Of a DNA stretch of 64,000 bases, positions 9,609-20,994 are shown piece by piece. Where the stretch lies: contig JAEUWP010000264.1 in NCBI GenBank assembly GCA_018524725.1, forward strand, positions 62,001 to 126,000, written 5' to 3'. Below the pieces are notes generated by a model, which was given only the letters and a program-made list of their open reading frames with translations, had not been told where the DNA came from and did no database searches. Position numbers and translations under genes: made by a program. How positions within the stretch are numbered: position 1 is the first letter of the stretch; the number at the start of each line of letters is the position of its first letter. This DNA is from Podaxis mareebaensis. Its lineage: Eukaryota > Basidiomycota > Agaricomycetes > Agaricales > Agaricaceae.

Positions 9609-11132
9609 TTAGAACGAGCCCGCGAACAAAGAGGCGCTCGAAGGTCTGCGAGCTTCGAACGGTTCGGTGATGATGATTCTCGGTACGACCTGCTGTAACT
9701 CCGAGAGAGAGAGCATCGTCGCGCCATGACATTTAATGAATTCCAGAGTCTTTAATGGACACCCACGCGCCTTCCGGGTCTTCGCACAGTGCGTAATAGA
9801 GCGAAGCCAGTGTTCACTAAAGTGCCACCACAAGTCCCCAGGTTTACTAAACGATATTTGGGAGAGGTTGGGGAGGAGAAGTTCTGTGGTTTCGGGGTTG
9901 GGATGGGTGAGGAGATTAAGGAGGTCTTGGAGGACATTGAATGCGATGCGAACCGTATGCACGTTGTGTGTATGGGTGAGGAAATTTTGGAGGGAGGAGA
10001 GGGAGAGATCGAGAAGGACGCCGGTATTGAATTCAAGGCAGGTGATTTGGGAGAGATTGAGGATGATCGGAAGGGATGACAGGAAGGGCGTTGCGATACA
10101 AGAAACGGAGTCGAGCATGAACTGCGTGTCTTGAGGCTCCTCTGACCACGGCCGCGCGTTCGCACGCAGGAAGCGTGAGGCATGACGTGCGAAACGGAGA
10201 CCCTGGATCTGTAAGTGGTTGATGGGAACTTCGAAGGGAAGACCCCGAGGGAAGAAAGTGCGAAGATCGTCGAACGATGCACAGGTGAGCTGGAGGCGGG
10301 TCGTAGGGGCAAGGGCTATCCGTGACAAGATTGCGGCGATTACAGGGGCTTTGGCTGAGATGACGAAGTCACGTAGATGGGGTAAGCTGAGATGCATATT
10401 TGGGGCATCAAGATCTTCTGGCCGAATGCTGTCCAGTCGGACGTACTCCAGCAGAGGTGATCTCGAAAAGATCTCGTGAAGTTGTGAAACAGAGGGTGAA
10501 AACTTGGGGCAAAGTCCGCGTAAGGTTAAATGGGTGAGGTCAGCCAGACCTTCCCAGCGGACAGCAACGCAGTCCAGGGAAAGCCGACGAACGGATGGTA
10601 TGGGTGTTTCAAGGATGAAGGTGGAGGATACAGGAGGGATTTTGAGTGAAAGGTTGACCAGTGAGGATAAGTTGGGCCCGAGGTTGGTAAAGAGTTCGAG
10701 CATGTTATCAGGAAATAGGAAAACATCAATGGAATGGAGTCGTCCCGCGTGCACGAGAAGGTCTTCGGTGCAGACCTTGAGCGGTGATGCGGACAAGATG
10801 GATATCGGCGCCGTTTTAGAACGGAGGAGGAACTCATGGGCAAACCGTGAGTCAGTGAGGTCGATGCACTGCCATAGACGTGGCGAGTTGAACGATATCG
10901 TCCGCCATTGGCGGCATACCTGTGTCCAAGCTAGGCGATGTTTAGGCTTTTTCGGAGAGTAAAGCCATGAAACACATATGGCGAAGATCTGTTCGAGGAT
11001 TTCTGTCGGCAAAACACCGACGGGGGCGAGCTCGTTCATCTGCGAACGGATTGCAGAAAGCTCAGTGGCCAGGCGTGTTTCTTCTTCCTCAAGAAGGATG
11101 CGCTTTGAGGTGGTTGCCATGTGTAATGGCAT
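9609..11132 (-). CDS. F-box protein with LRR-like C-terminal region
   Basis: Single-exon frame of 507 codons on the minus strand. Residues 8-40 form a short charged helix (LLEEEETRLATELSAIRSQM). An F-box follows at about residues 40-90 (LPTEILEQIFAI ... WTQVCRQWRTISFNSPRLW), the form common in mushroom genomes. The rest contains irregular leucine-rich segments such as SVRRLSLDCVAV, LADLTHLTLRGL and LEYVRLDSI. F-box proteins act as substrate adaptors of SCF ubiquitin ligases: the box binds Skp1 and the C-terminus selects the substrate, which is unknown here. A second ATG (MATTSKRILLEEEE) lies four codons in and has a similar context. The gene is not a close relative of the four F-box units at 31-38 kb. 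Confidence 0.8.
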   Translation of the reverse strand: MPLHMATTSKRILLEEEETRLATELSAIRSQMNELAPVGVLPTEILEQIFAICVSWLYSPKKPKHRLAWTQVCRQWRTISFNSPRLWQCIDLTDSRFAHEFLLRSKTAPISILSASPLKVCTEDLLVHAGRLHSIDVFLFPDNMLELFTNLGPNLSSLVNLSLKIPPVSSTFILETPIPSVRRLSLDCVAVRWEGLADLTHLTLRGLCPKFSPSVSQLHEIFSRSPLLEYVRLDSIRPEDLDAPNMHLSLPHLRDFVISAKAPVIAAILSRIALAPTTRLQLTCASFDDLRTFFPRGLPFEVPINHLQIQGLRFARHASRFLRANARPWSEEPQDTQFMLDSVSCIATPFLSSLPIILNLSQITCLEFNTGVLLDLSLSSLQNFLTHTHNVHTVRIAFNVLQDLLNLLTHPNPETTELLLPNLSQISFSKPGDLWWHFSEHWLRSITHCAKTRKARGCPLKTLEFIKCHGATMLSLSELQQVVPRIIITEPFEARRPSSASLFAGSF

Positions 11133-11725
11133 GAAGGGCGTGTCTACAAGTGTGGGAGTGATAGAAGGGATTCTGGTAGCCTATGTGAGTGAGGTTGGTA
11201 CTGTGTGGGGAGAAACGGCACACTTGTGATCATCCAGGATGTATTGTCCGGGTATGTCCTGGTTATATACGTCTTTGGAAGAAGAAACGCGTATAAAATG
11301 CGGACCTGTCACATCCGGCGCACGGGATCGCTAGGGCGAGGCGGCGAAGCAGAGGCCAGATGAGGTCTATAACTGGATTAGTCTACTCCGGCTCGACCAC
11401 CGTGATTTCTCCTGAGCATTTCTGACATACATGCTCTCCCTGCCATGTAGCCCCTTCCGCCCCTGTCGCTGATGCAGGATCGACCACAGCATAGCTAAGG
11501 ACCTCGGTATTGCACGATACGAGGCTGCAACATGATAGGGCGAGGAAGCAATGCAGTGTTCACCACTGAACCAATTATGTTCTAACATACTAAGCATGCT
11601 TAAGTTTTTCCGCAGGACTTAGCTAAGTGAAAAGAATAATACGTAATTTTCGTAACTTTCGACATTTCTCAATTGGGCAGGACGCCTAGCCCCGCGTCCG
11701 CATCACATCTTGCACTCGTACCACC

Positions 11726-14700
11726 ATGGCGCAATGGGGCCAGGGCCAGGCTGGGTTCCAGTATCCCATGCAGACTGGGTTTCCTGGAGCTAATCCACAG
11801 TTCCAGCAGCAGCCCCAGTTTCAGCAACAGAACCCCCAGTTCCAGCAGCAACAGCCCCAGTTCCAGCAGCAGCATCCATTCCAGCAACCCCAGAACTTTG
11901 GCGGTGGCCTCGCCCCGCAGCCGACTGGCTTTCCTGTTCAGCGTCCGGGACAATTTCAGCAGCCCCAACAGACGGGTTTCCCAGGTGGTGGATCAGGTTT
12001 TCTCCAACCTCATGCCACTGGCTTCCCGGGAGGCAATCTTCAGCAGCAGCAACAGCCTCCACCTGTTCCTCCCGTGCCCCCAGTACCACCAGTCCCATCG
12101 CAGTTTGCGCAAAGGACTCAAACGCACAGTTTCCTCAATGCACCGCCTCCACAACCTAATCGATTGATGACATCCTCCCCTGGGTTCGGAGGCGGCCTCG
12201 CACCCCAGCCCACTGGCTTTCCCGGCACGACTCCTCTCGTTGCACAACCAACCGGCTTTATTGATCCCCGGTTACGTATGATGACGAACACGTTCATGCC
12301 CATGAACACGTCCGCACCCTACAACGCAGGAGGGGCGCCTCAATTGGCTCCGCAGCAAGGCAATCTCCAGCAATCCTTCATCCAGCACAACCAAGCCCAA
12401 CAAGGCAACCCTACCCAGCAAGTTTCGTGGGCACTTACCAAATCTGAGAAGAAGCAATACAACGCTCTCTTTCGTGCCTGGGACGCTCAAAATACCGGCT
12501 TCATTAGTGGTTCAACCGCGTTGGAAGTATTTGGGGCGAGTGGTTTACCAAAGGATGATTTGGCTCGTATCTGGTGTGTTTCGCCGATTGTCACCCTGAC
12601 ATGGTTCTAATGAAAGTAGGACACTTGCTGATAGAGACGATCGGGGGAAGCTCAACATTGCAGAGTTCCATGTGGCTATGGCGTTGATATACCGCCGTAC
12701 GTACTACAGCACCTCCCTCCACTTGGTGGAACTCATCATTCCCTTAGGTCTGAATGGCATGCCAATTCCGGATGTACTTCCCGAGGAACTTGTTCCTCCT
12801 TCCGCTCGGGATCTCGACAGTTCAGTTGATATGCTTAAGGACCTCCTCAAAAACGAGACGAGATCTCGTTCTCCATCAGGCCTGGATGTCCCGGTTTCTC
12901 GTCTCAAGAACCGCTCGTTTACCAGTTCTTCATCGTCTCTGGAATCGGGTCGCGATGCTACGATCTACAAGCACACAGACGAGGAACCTTTGGGTGGGAT
13001 CTACAAACCGCGTAGCCGTCACGTTAACCGGGATGACGTCAGGTCCCGACGGGAAGATGATAGTCCAGCAGCCGACCTCACGGAAATGAAGCGACAACTG
13101 GAGAATACGGCGAAAATGCTTGACAAACAGTCCGAGGCCGACGCCACCAGAACTGCGGAAGATGAGGCGTTGGATCGGGAAATGGACGACCTTCGTTACA
13201 GGGTCAGGCGTGTGCAGGATGACTTGGACTATGTATCTCGAGGACCGAGGACTGCCGCGAAGGATCAAGAGAGGAGGAAGTTGGAGCGCGAAATGTTGAG
13301 TCTCATGCACGAACGCATTCCCGAGGTGGAAAGAAAGATCAAGGCTCGGGATGAAAGGAGGGAAATGGAAAAGAGACAGTGGACACGTGATCGTGACAGG
13401 GCAAATGAGAGATTTGGACGGTTTGACGCGAGGGAGGATTCGTACTCGTCAAGACGATATGATGACTACGAAAGACCCTATTCTCGGGGGTATGATCGGG
13501 ACGAAAGGGATTCGCGTCGCGATCGCTCTCGTGATCGCTATGATGATAGAGAGAGGGATTGGGAACGGGAGCGGGAACGAGGGAGGGAAAGAGAGCAGGA
13601 ACGAGAGAGGGAAAGAGAACGTGAGCGTGAACGGGAGAGGGAGGCTGAACGTCCTCGAAGTCCACCTTCCAAAGCCCGCTCCCCGGCTCCCCTATCTGCT
13701 CCCGCAGCACCTGCCAAGTTGTCTTCATCACCTGCGCCTAACCTCAAAAATATGACACCTGAAGAACGTCAAGCTTATATGAAGGCGGAGGCCCAGCGCC
13801 GCATTCAAGCTCGTATGGCCGCACTTGGTGTCACCAGCACTGCCAGCTCGCCTACCTTGGATTCTGGAGTTGAAGATCGCTTGCAACAGGAGAAGAGGGA
13901 GGCCGAAGAAAAGGCTAGGGCTGCCGAGAAGCAGGCTGAGGAGAGGGAACGTTTGCGTCGTGAAAGATTGGAGAGTGAGAGGGCGGCAAGGGGGGCCACT
14001 TCGCCTGCGCCTCCTACCCCAACATCAACCGTTACCGCAAGTGCGCCACCGCCTGCTCCTACTCCCAAAACCGCGCCCACGCCAACAAAGCGTCCGCCTG
14101 CGCCTCCACCCCCCATGCGCAGGGGTCCTGTTCCTCGGGCACCTGCGGCGACGCCTCCCCCTCCCGCGCACCCTACACCAGCTCCCCCTGCGCCCCCTGC
14201 AGTACCCCAGGTTGATCCAGAGGAGGAGCAACTTCGTGCAAGGGAGGAAGCTATCAGGAAACAGCGAGAAGAACGCGCTGCTCGACTTCGTCAGCTTGAA
14301 GAAGAGGAAGAGAAGGCGCGTCTTGAGGAAGAACGTTATCAAGCCAAGTTACAAGCTTTGAAAGCTAGACAAACCCCGACTCCCAAGGCACCTTCTCCAC
14401 CTCCGGCTCCTCCTGTGCCTGCCGTTCAAAGTTCCCCCATACCCCCAGCACCTCCCGCACCTCCTGCCCCCCCTGCTGATCCTCCTGCACCGGCCGCTCC
14501 ATCATCCGTTACACCTACTACCGTGCCAGAGGAATCAACGAATCCTTTCAGTCGTTTGCTCAAAGAGGGTGGTGGTGGTATCACATCGCCTGGCGTTTCC
14601 AATGGAAATGCCAACACGAACCCCTGGTCCAAACCTGTCGCCTCTCCAGTTACGCCTTCCAAGAGTCCAAGCTTTGTGCCTCCGGCGCCATCCAAGAGCC

Positions 14701-16063
14701 CTGCTCCCCCTTCGGTCAAGACTTCCTACCACACAGCTTCATCGGGCTTCATCGATGAGGACTGGGACGATATCAACGAAAAGGAAGACGACGATGATAG
14801 CAGCGAAGATGAATATACCAAATCCAGAGAGAAACGTGCAAATATCGCACAACAGTTGTTCGGACGGCCTCAATCAGCAGGCCCACCCAGTGCTCGTGGA
14901 TCTACCCCGTCTTCGCCAGCTCCCACTTCTGCAATTTCGTCCCCCGCTCCTCCCTCAGTCCCACCCGCACCAGCTCCCCCTGTAGCCCCTCCTGCGCCAC
15001 CCGCCCCTCCCTCTTCTGGTAGCGGTGGTGCTGCACCTGCAGGTCCAGGAGATAGGAGTGCCCTCTTGCAGTCCATTCAGGGCGGCTTGAAATTAAAGCC
15101 CACGAAAACCGTCGACAAGAGTGGACCAGCCGTTTCAGGCAAGGTTCTCGGTGATAATTCTGTTCCAGCCCATACCAACACTGCCCCTCGTCCTGTTTCC
15201 CCGCCTGCTGGGCCCCAGATCGTTCCTGAACCCGAGACCACAGAATCTGTGCATCCCAAGATTGGTCATCGGCAATCGGTTGATTGGTTTGCTTCTCGGG
15301 CCGCCGATGCTGGGATCCCCCAATTTGACACATTACCTGCGACAGCTGAGGTTGATGAAGAAGAGACATATCATGAGCCCGTGGCTGTTCCGGGTGCTGG
15401 CGTTCCTGCTATCCAGGTTGACGCGGCCCCTGTTGACCCCGGATCAGATTTAATGGCTGATATTGATAAAGCAACTGGTGGGTTACCGGAATGACGATAA
15501 CTGGAGTTTGGGCAAGATACTGATGTGGGGGGTCAACAGAACACCGCGTGCGGTCCCTATTTGCGTTCAACGGTGAGGGACCAGATGATCTCTGTACGTT
15601 ACTCTATACGCCACCATTACTGGGATCGGAGATTGACGGTTTTTTTAGCGTTCACTGAGAATGTTGTTATAATCGCCAACCCTTCTAAATCGGGCGGTGA
15701 CTGGTGGTACGGAAAGAATGTTAGCACGGGGAAGAGTGGATTGTTCCCTAAGACATATATAGAGATCATTAGACCTTGTGAGTTCTTGTTTTACTCCCCT
15801 GGACCTTTCCTTGTTCCATGGCCTCCTATCCTAATGTTCTCCTTGGCGACCGTGCTGATTCTATCCGTGTTTTCGCTTCCCCAATGACAGCAAAAGCGAA
15901 GGCTTTATACGACTATACAGGTGGTAACCCCGATGAATTGAGCTTTAGCGAAGGCGAAATGCTGTCAATCGTGGACAGGAGCGAGGAAGAATGGTGGAAG
16001 GCGGAGAAGGAGGGAGTGGTATACATCGTTCCGGCGAGTTACTTGGAAGCGGTTGAGGGTTAG
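11726..16063 (+). CDS. EH-domain / SH3 endocytic scaffold (PAN1/intersectin-like), short form
   Basis: Exons 11726-12573, 12620-12696, 12748-15477, 15540-15593, 15649-15777 and 15891-16063 give 1336 residues with all phases matching. The start has a good context (ACCATGG). Residues 1-230 are Gln-rich with six TGF motifs, including LAPQPTG twice and LVAQPTG once; LxxQxTG is the Ark/Prk kinase site of yeast Pan1. One EH domain covers about 233-330 (WALTKSEKKQYNALFRAWD ... DLARIWTLADRDDRGKLNIAEF). A long Arg/Glu coiled region and Pro-rich stretches follow. Two SH3 domains close the protein (LFAFNGEGPDDLSFTENV ... GDWWYGKN; ALYDYTGGNPDELSF ... EEEWWKAE). EH domains bind NPF motifs and SH3 domains bind proline motifs at actin patches. 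The TAG at 16061 overlaps a good donor (GTTAGT at 16059), which allows a longer form fused to the next entry. Confidence 0.85.
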
Positions 16064-16411
16064 TGGACTTTTCTCTTTATTGTGTCTTCCCGTTTCTTAT
16101 CATTGTTGTCTTCCCTCCACCCCTTATTCGCCGCCTTTTCTCTTTATCTACTTCTCTGGTCGTTTGGCAAACATAGGCTGAATGATTCTTTTTCCTCTGC
16201 TTTATTTCGCATGTACACACACTCGCTCAAAACCGATATGATACAAAATCTTGAAAATTTCGTGATAACACGTTGACGTATGACCGGAAACGGAATTGGA
16301 CTGATCTTGAATGTACGTTTCTTTCTTGTCATCAACGTTTATGGTTGTCTTCGTTCTTTATTCTCGCGACATTGTCTTGTGGCGGGATGCCGCCTCCTAA
16401 CATTGACATAG

Positions 16412-19122
16412 GCATAGATATGGTCCAACGAAAGATGGAGTCTCCTGGCAAGCTCGATCTGTCAGCCTTAGGCCCTGTCATTTTCCCCGCCACACTCCCT
16501 TCAACTACATCTACGGCCCCTTCGGTGACGAGGCAATCACCACCAGACGCAATGGACGTTAGCCACCCTTCATTTCCTGACCCAGTCGAGGAATCCACAG
16601 TGGATGCCCATTTCGACTCGGACTCGGACTCGGATTCTGGCTCAGACTACTTGTCGTTCCAGGAGAGCGAGGATGACGAAGAGACGAAAGAAGAAAAGGA
16701 GGCACGGGAGCGGGAGAGGAGGATGGTACTGGAAGCCGCAGGACTTATTGTGCAGGTTGACAAGCATGTCAAGCCCCCACCAGCCTTGGTCCGAGCGAGG
16801 TCATTGAAGAAGAGAGAGATTTCAGAGGGCATCGTCGGACCAGGTGGTGAGATCGTTGAGGAACCTGGAAAGGAGAAGAGGAGACCGCCACCTGCTATAC
16901 CCATCAGTCCATCGCAATCAACAGAGCCTGCTGATATTGTGGTTACGAGCTTCGCCACCGCCATCTCCTCTATGTCTGCCGCCGGCCCAAGCTCTGAACC
17001 GGGTACCCGGCCTCCAAGGCCTCCGCGGAGGAGGCACAACAAGCGATCGTTGTCGAGCGCGAGTTCCATGAAAGACTTGCCTCCTATTCCTGCCGACCGG
17101 GAAGAGCCTAAGGGTTTCGACCCTGACGAACATGCCAAGAGGTTGGACGACGCGTTCGAGCGGTATGAGTCGTTTAGGAATGCCAACCTCGGGGGTAACT
17201 ACGACGCGAACCGGTTATCAGTCGTTTCGGGGACGTCGACGGATACGAGTTCGTTGTACCCGCCTTCGTCGCCTACGACCACGATGGGGAGTGGGTCTGC
17301 GAGCAAGGAGACAGACAAAGGGTCGGCACATCGTCGTCATTCATGGGGAGACCTGTCTGCGCATTTTCATGGTTTACATTCACATCCTGGGCATGGGAAG
17401 GGTGAGGAATCGGGAGCTGGGGCATCGGGTGGTGGTGGGAGTAGGTATAGTCATTTATTCCAGTTCTTGAACATGAGTCGATCGAAGACGCCGGAGGGTG
17501 GTGCGGGGAGGAAGTTTGTGATCTCAGGGCCGATGGCCATGAATGGTGGAGAAGGGGAAGGCGCATCAAGCGGGGTCGGGGAAGTGAGATCCGAGAGCCC
17601 CGCGTTTGGTTCGGTATGTTGTTGTTCTGTGTTTTGGAATTGGGCTCTGATTGGGATTCGCAAAGTCTTGGGCAAGCTTGGTTGACAAGACGGCGTTGGA
17701 GGGTATACCAGTGAACGAGAGGAAGAGGCAAGAGGCATGTGTACTCATGACGCTTTGGTTGATGCGGCCTTAACCTCTCCCCCTTTGTAGGCGATTTTCG
17801 AGTTGATCAATACCGAGGCGGCATATGTTCGCGATTTGCAGTTGATTGTGGAGGTATGCAACCCTCACTTTTAGGGCTTTGACACTAACATTAGATTATC
17901 AGGTCTTTTATTCGAGCATGCTATCCCTTCTCTCCCAGAAAGAGATCACCGTCGTTTTCGCCAACATTGAGGACATCCTGCTCACCAACACCGCATTTAT
18001 GAGCTCGTTAGAAGAGAGGCAGAAGGAATGTCGATTGTACGTGGATAAGATAGGGGACATCTTGCTGAAGCATATACCGAGCATGGGCATCTACCTGGTG
18101 CGTGGTTCAGTTCTGCTGTCTGATACTGTGATGACCGTGCTGCTTACTAGGAGTATTGTGTAAACCAAGCGACGGCGATCAAGGTCCTTCAGTCGCTAAG
18201 AGACGCGAATCCGGAACTCGCGAGCCATTTGCAGGTGAATAGTCCTCCCCACGTTGGAGGAATTCCCTTCTCATTATGACTTGATAGCGGATAAGAGATT
18301 CTGAGCCGTCCGTGAGGAGCCTTGACTTGTCAAGTTATTTGCTCGCTCCAAGTAAGGCATAGCTACGACTGACATGTTTTCCTGCTGATACCCTGCACCA
18401 GTGCAGCGAATAACGCGGTATCCGTTGCTCATCAAACAGGTATTATTCCTAACATCGTTGTTCCTGACGGGTTTTCTAAAATGGATCAGATACTTCATTA
18501 TACCGAAGCGGGCGAAGAACAACAAGCAATCAAAAAGTCACAGGACATTTCTGAGAAGCTGCTGGACCATATAAATGAGACGATACGAGACCAAGAGGGG
18601 CGCGAAAAGCTGAAACAGGTGTCGGAAAATCTTTGGATTGGTCAGGGGTATGCCGTCCGCCTCCCATCGCACTATCGTTTAGAGGCTCATACATCAAGCA
18701 GACGCCTCGATTTGACAGCACCAACACGATTTATGGGTGACCGCAAATTATTGAAGGAGGGACTCCTCATCAAGGCCAAGAGCGGGCGCAAGATATATGC
18801 ATTCCTGTGCAGCGATATCTTGGTCTTAACGGACGAGGCAATGAAGACGTTGTATCGGATAGTTAGTCACTGGTTTTTCGTTCTTCCGAGCTATGCTTAT
18901 GCATGTTTGTAGCCAATTCCCCTCGCATATACTCAGGTGAAGGAGGTATCGAGCGGACGAGATGACATCACCTTCCAGATCAGCCAGCCGTACCCGCGGG
19001 GAGGGGATTCTATCAAGCTGAAAGGAACTTCAGCGAAGGACACTATGGGATGGATACGGGCCATTCAGCATGCCGCCCGTAAATGTCGACACGCAGCAGA
19101 GAGAGCATCTGGGAAGAGATAG
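16412..19122 (+). CDS. RhoGEF (DH) - PH protein, probably the C-terminal half of the intersectin-like gene
   Basis: Exons 16412-17613, 17666-17734, 17791-17853, 17903-18097, 18151-18234, 18288-18351, 18402-18439, 18490-18647, 18702-18861 and 18913-19122 keep one frame. A disordered Ser/Asp/Pro-rich region comes first. A DH domain follows (AIFELINTEAAYVRDLQLIV, YLLAPMQRITRYPLLIKQIL, LLDHINETIRDQEGREKL), which exchanges GDP on Rho-family GTPases. A PH domain closes it (LLKEGLLIKAKSGRKIYAFL ... DTMGWIRAIQHAARKC). Joining 16058 to 16412 (GTTAGT...ACATAG, 353 nt) keeps the frame and would give one EH-SH3-DH-PH protein of 2082 residues, the animal intersectin and Cryptococcus Cin1 layout. If it is a separate gene, ATG 16387 or 16420 would start it. 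The 17735-17790 intron is GC-AG. Confidence 0.82.
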
Positions 19123-19295
19123 GGCATAGGTTATTAGCTTGGTTAATGGACATGGACTCGGATATATTATTATAGTAGATAAATCCGGCAATATCACGTG
19201 TTTTGGCCTCGGGAACCCAGGACTGAAAGAAGCCGGTATACTGTTCTAATACGAGAGACTACGCACACACTCACCTATATACCTCCACTACCAAC

Positions 19296-20697
19296 ATGGC
19301 CTCTGGTATGCAAGCTATAGATTCTCGTATTCAAGCTCTAACATCCTTCCAGATCTCTCGATTTCCTCGCTCTTTAACGTCAAGGGAAAGACTGGTCAGC
19401 CCACGGATATAACTTAATTGCAACCCGCAGTCTAATTCCATTCTAGTCCTCATTACTGGTGGTGGTTCTGGTATTGGGAAGATGATGGCGACGGGTTTCG
19501 CTCGCAACGGTGCAAACGTGTATATCGCCGCCAGGAAGGAGAAGCAGCTCCAAGAGGTTTATACATCACAGTTCTTTCTTCGCGGAATGCTAAACTCGTC
19601 TTTACACGTAGGCCGTCGCTGATATCAGCAAAGTTGCAACCGGAAAGGTTGGCTACATCGTTGCTAATGTTGGCGTACGTGTATCTTACTTCGTTAAGTT
19701 CTAAGTGGTCACTGAATGGTCTTTTCCAGTCAAAAGCTGGTTGTGATGCTCTTATTCACGAATTCCGGAAGCGCGAGTCGAAACTTCACGTTCTGATTAA
19801 TAACTCCGGTGTTACATGGGGTGGGCCATATAATGATTTCCCGGAAGAGAAGGGATGGGATAACATCTTCAACGTGAACGTCAAGAGCATCTTCTATAGT
19901 GAGCAATTTCCAAACTGGATGACGCGCTTACGTCTTATGCATCCCTTCCTTTTCCAGTGACTGCTGGGTTTGTACACCATTTCAGAAATATAGAAGCCCC
20001 TATTTTATTTCATTTCTTTCCTCAGTTTGACCGATCTCCTTGCAAAAGATTCAACCAACCTTGACCCTGGACGCGTCATCAACATCTCCTCGACGTCTTC
20101 GGTCGATCCAGCTTGTGAGAGTCCCCTAAGTGATGCTGGCAATGGCACGTGGAGTTGTACGTAGTTCATTGAAAGTGTCGCTGGACTCTACTGATCGATG
20201 ATATCTCGTTCAGATCAACCAAGCAAGGCAGCTGGTAATGACATCACCGCTCACGTCGTTGGAATCTCACTGACTTCAATTCAACCTAGTGAACCATCTC
20301 ACCTCAGCTCTTGCCCTCAAATTGGGACCTCACAATATCACGTACGTTTACATTGTGACTAACACGATGGCATGCTGACATTGGTCAATGCACTACCCAG
20401 TGTCAATGCCATACTACCTGGGTATGTTTCCGTCCTCACAGCCGGTAGCATTTCCTAATGATAACCTTGTCTAGTCTCTTCCCAAGCAAGATGACCGCTT
20501 TCGGCCTGCGCACAGCCGGAGAAGAGGCATTTGAGTCCGTTCAGCCCACTGGTCGTTTTGGTCGCACCGAAGATATCGCTGGATTAGCACTGTTCCTGGC
20601 TTCCCCCGCTTCCGCACATGTTACTGGAACGCATACTATCATTGACGGCGGGGCGAGATATAATTCTCATGGAATTACGGCCTCTACCAAACTGTGA
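19296..20697 (+). CDS. Short-chain dehydrogenase/reductase (SDR)
   Basis: Eleven exons join in frame to 283 residues: 19296-19305, 19353-19394, 19447-19556, 19612-19674, 19730-19898, 19958-19967, 20026-20156, 20214-20234, 20290-20341, 20401-20421, 20475-20697. The classical SDR marks are present: the cofactor loop TGGGSGIG at residues 21-28, NNSG at 99-102 (usual NNAG), a Ser-rich ISSTSS strand and the catalytic Y179-x-x-x-K183. The C-terminus has the usual ASPASAHVTGTHTIIDGG. Such enzymes are cytosolic NAD(P)-dependent oxidoreductases; by layout it is closest to 3-oxoacyl reductase / RhlG-type SDRs, but the substrate cannot be read from sequence. One exon is only 10 nt. A TATA-like element is not obvious upstream. 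Confidence 0.88.
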
Positions 20698-20994
20698 ATG
20701 TGCTTGTATTTAGGAGCTACATTCGAGAAGACGATGAGCGCGACGCGTCGGCAAGTGGGAGTATCAGAGGAGCGGCGTTTATCTGTGAGTCTAAACGTCG
20801 TCCTGTTCACATATATATCATATACCTTGATGGCAATTTATTTTTATATGATGTTTCTCCTACCCGTCATTGTGCTGCTTCTCCTATCCGCTCGAAACAT
20901 GCTTAAAAAGCTGTGAATGCCAGTTTCATCTTGAAATACCCCCGAACCAGTCACTTGCAAGTCCCTCTCACTCACCTATACTCATCCCCAGAGC

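Noticed and set aside
9736..10962. Plus-strand frames opposite the F-box gene
   Set aside because: Shadows of the minus-strand F-box coding sequence.
12704..15369. Many long frames antisense and in other frames inside the EH/SH3 gene
   Set aside because: They are shadows of the Pro/Arg/Glu-rich coding sequence; the sense frame carries the domains and matching splice sites.
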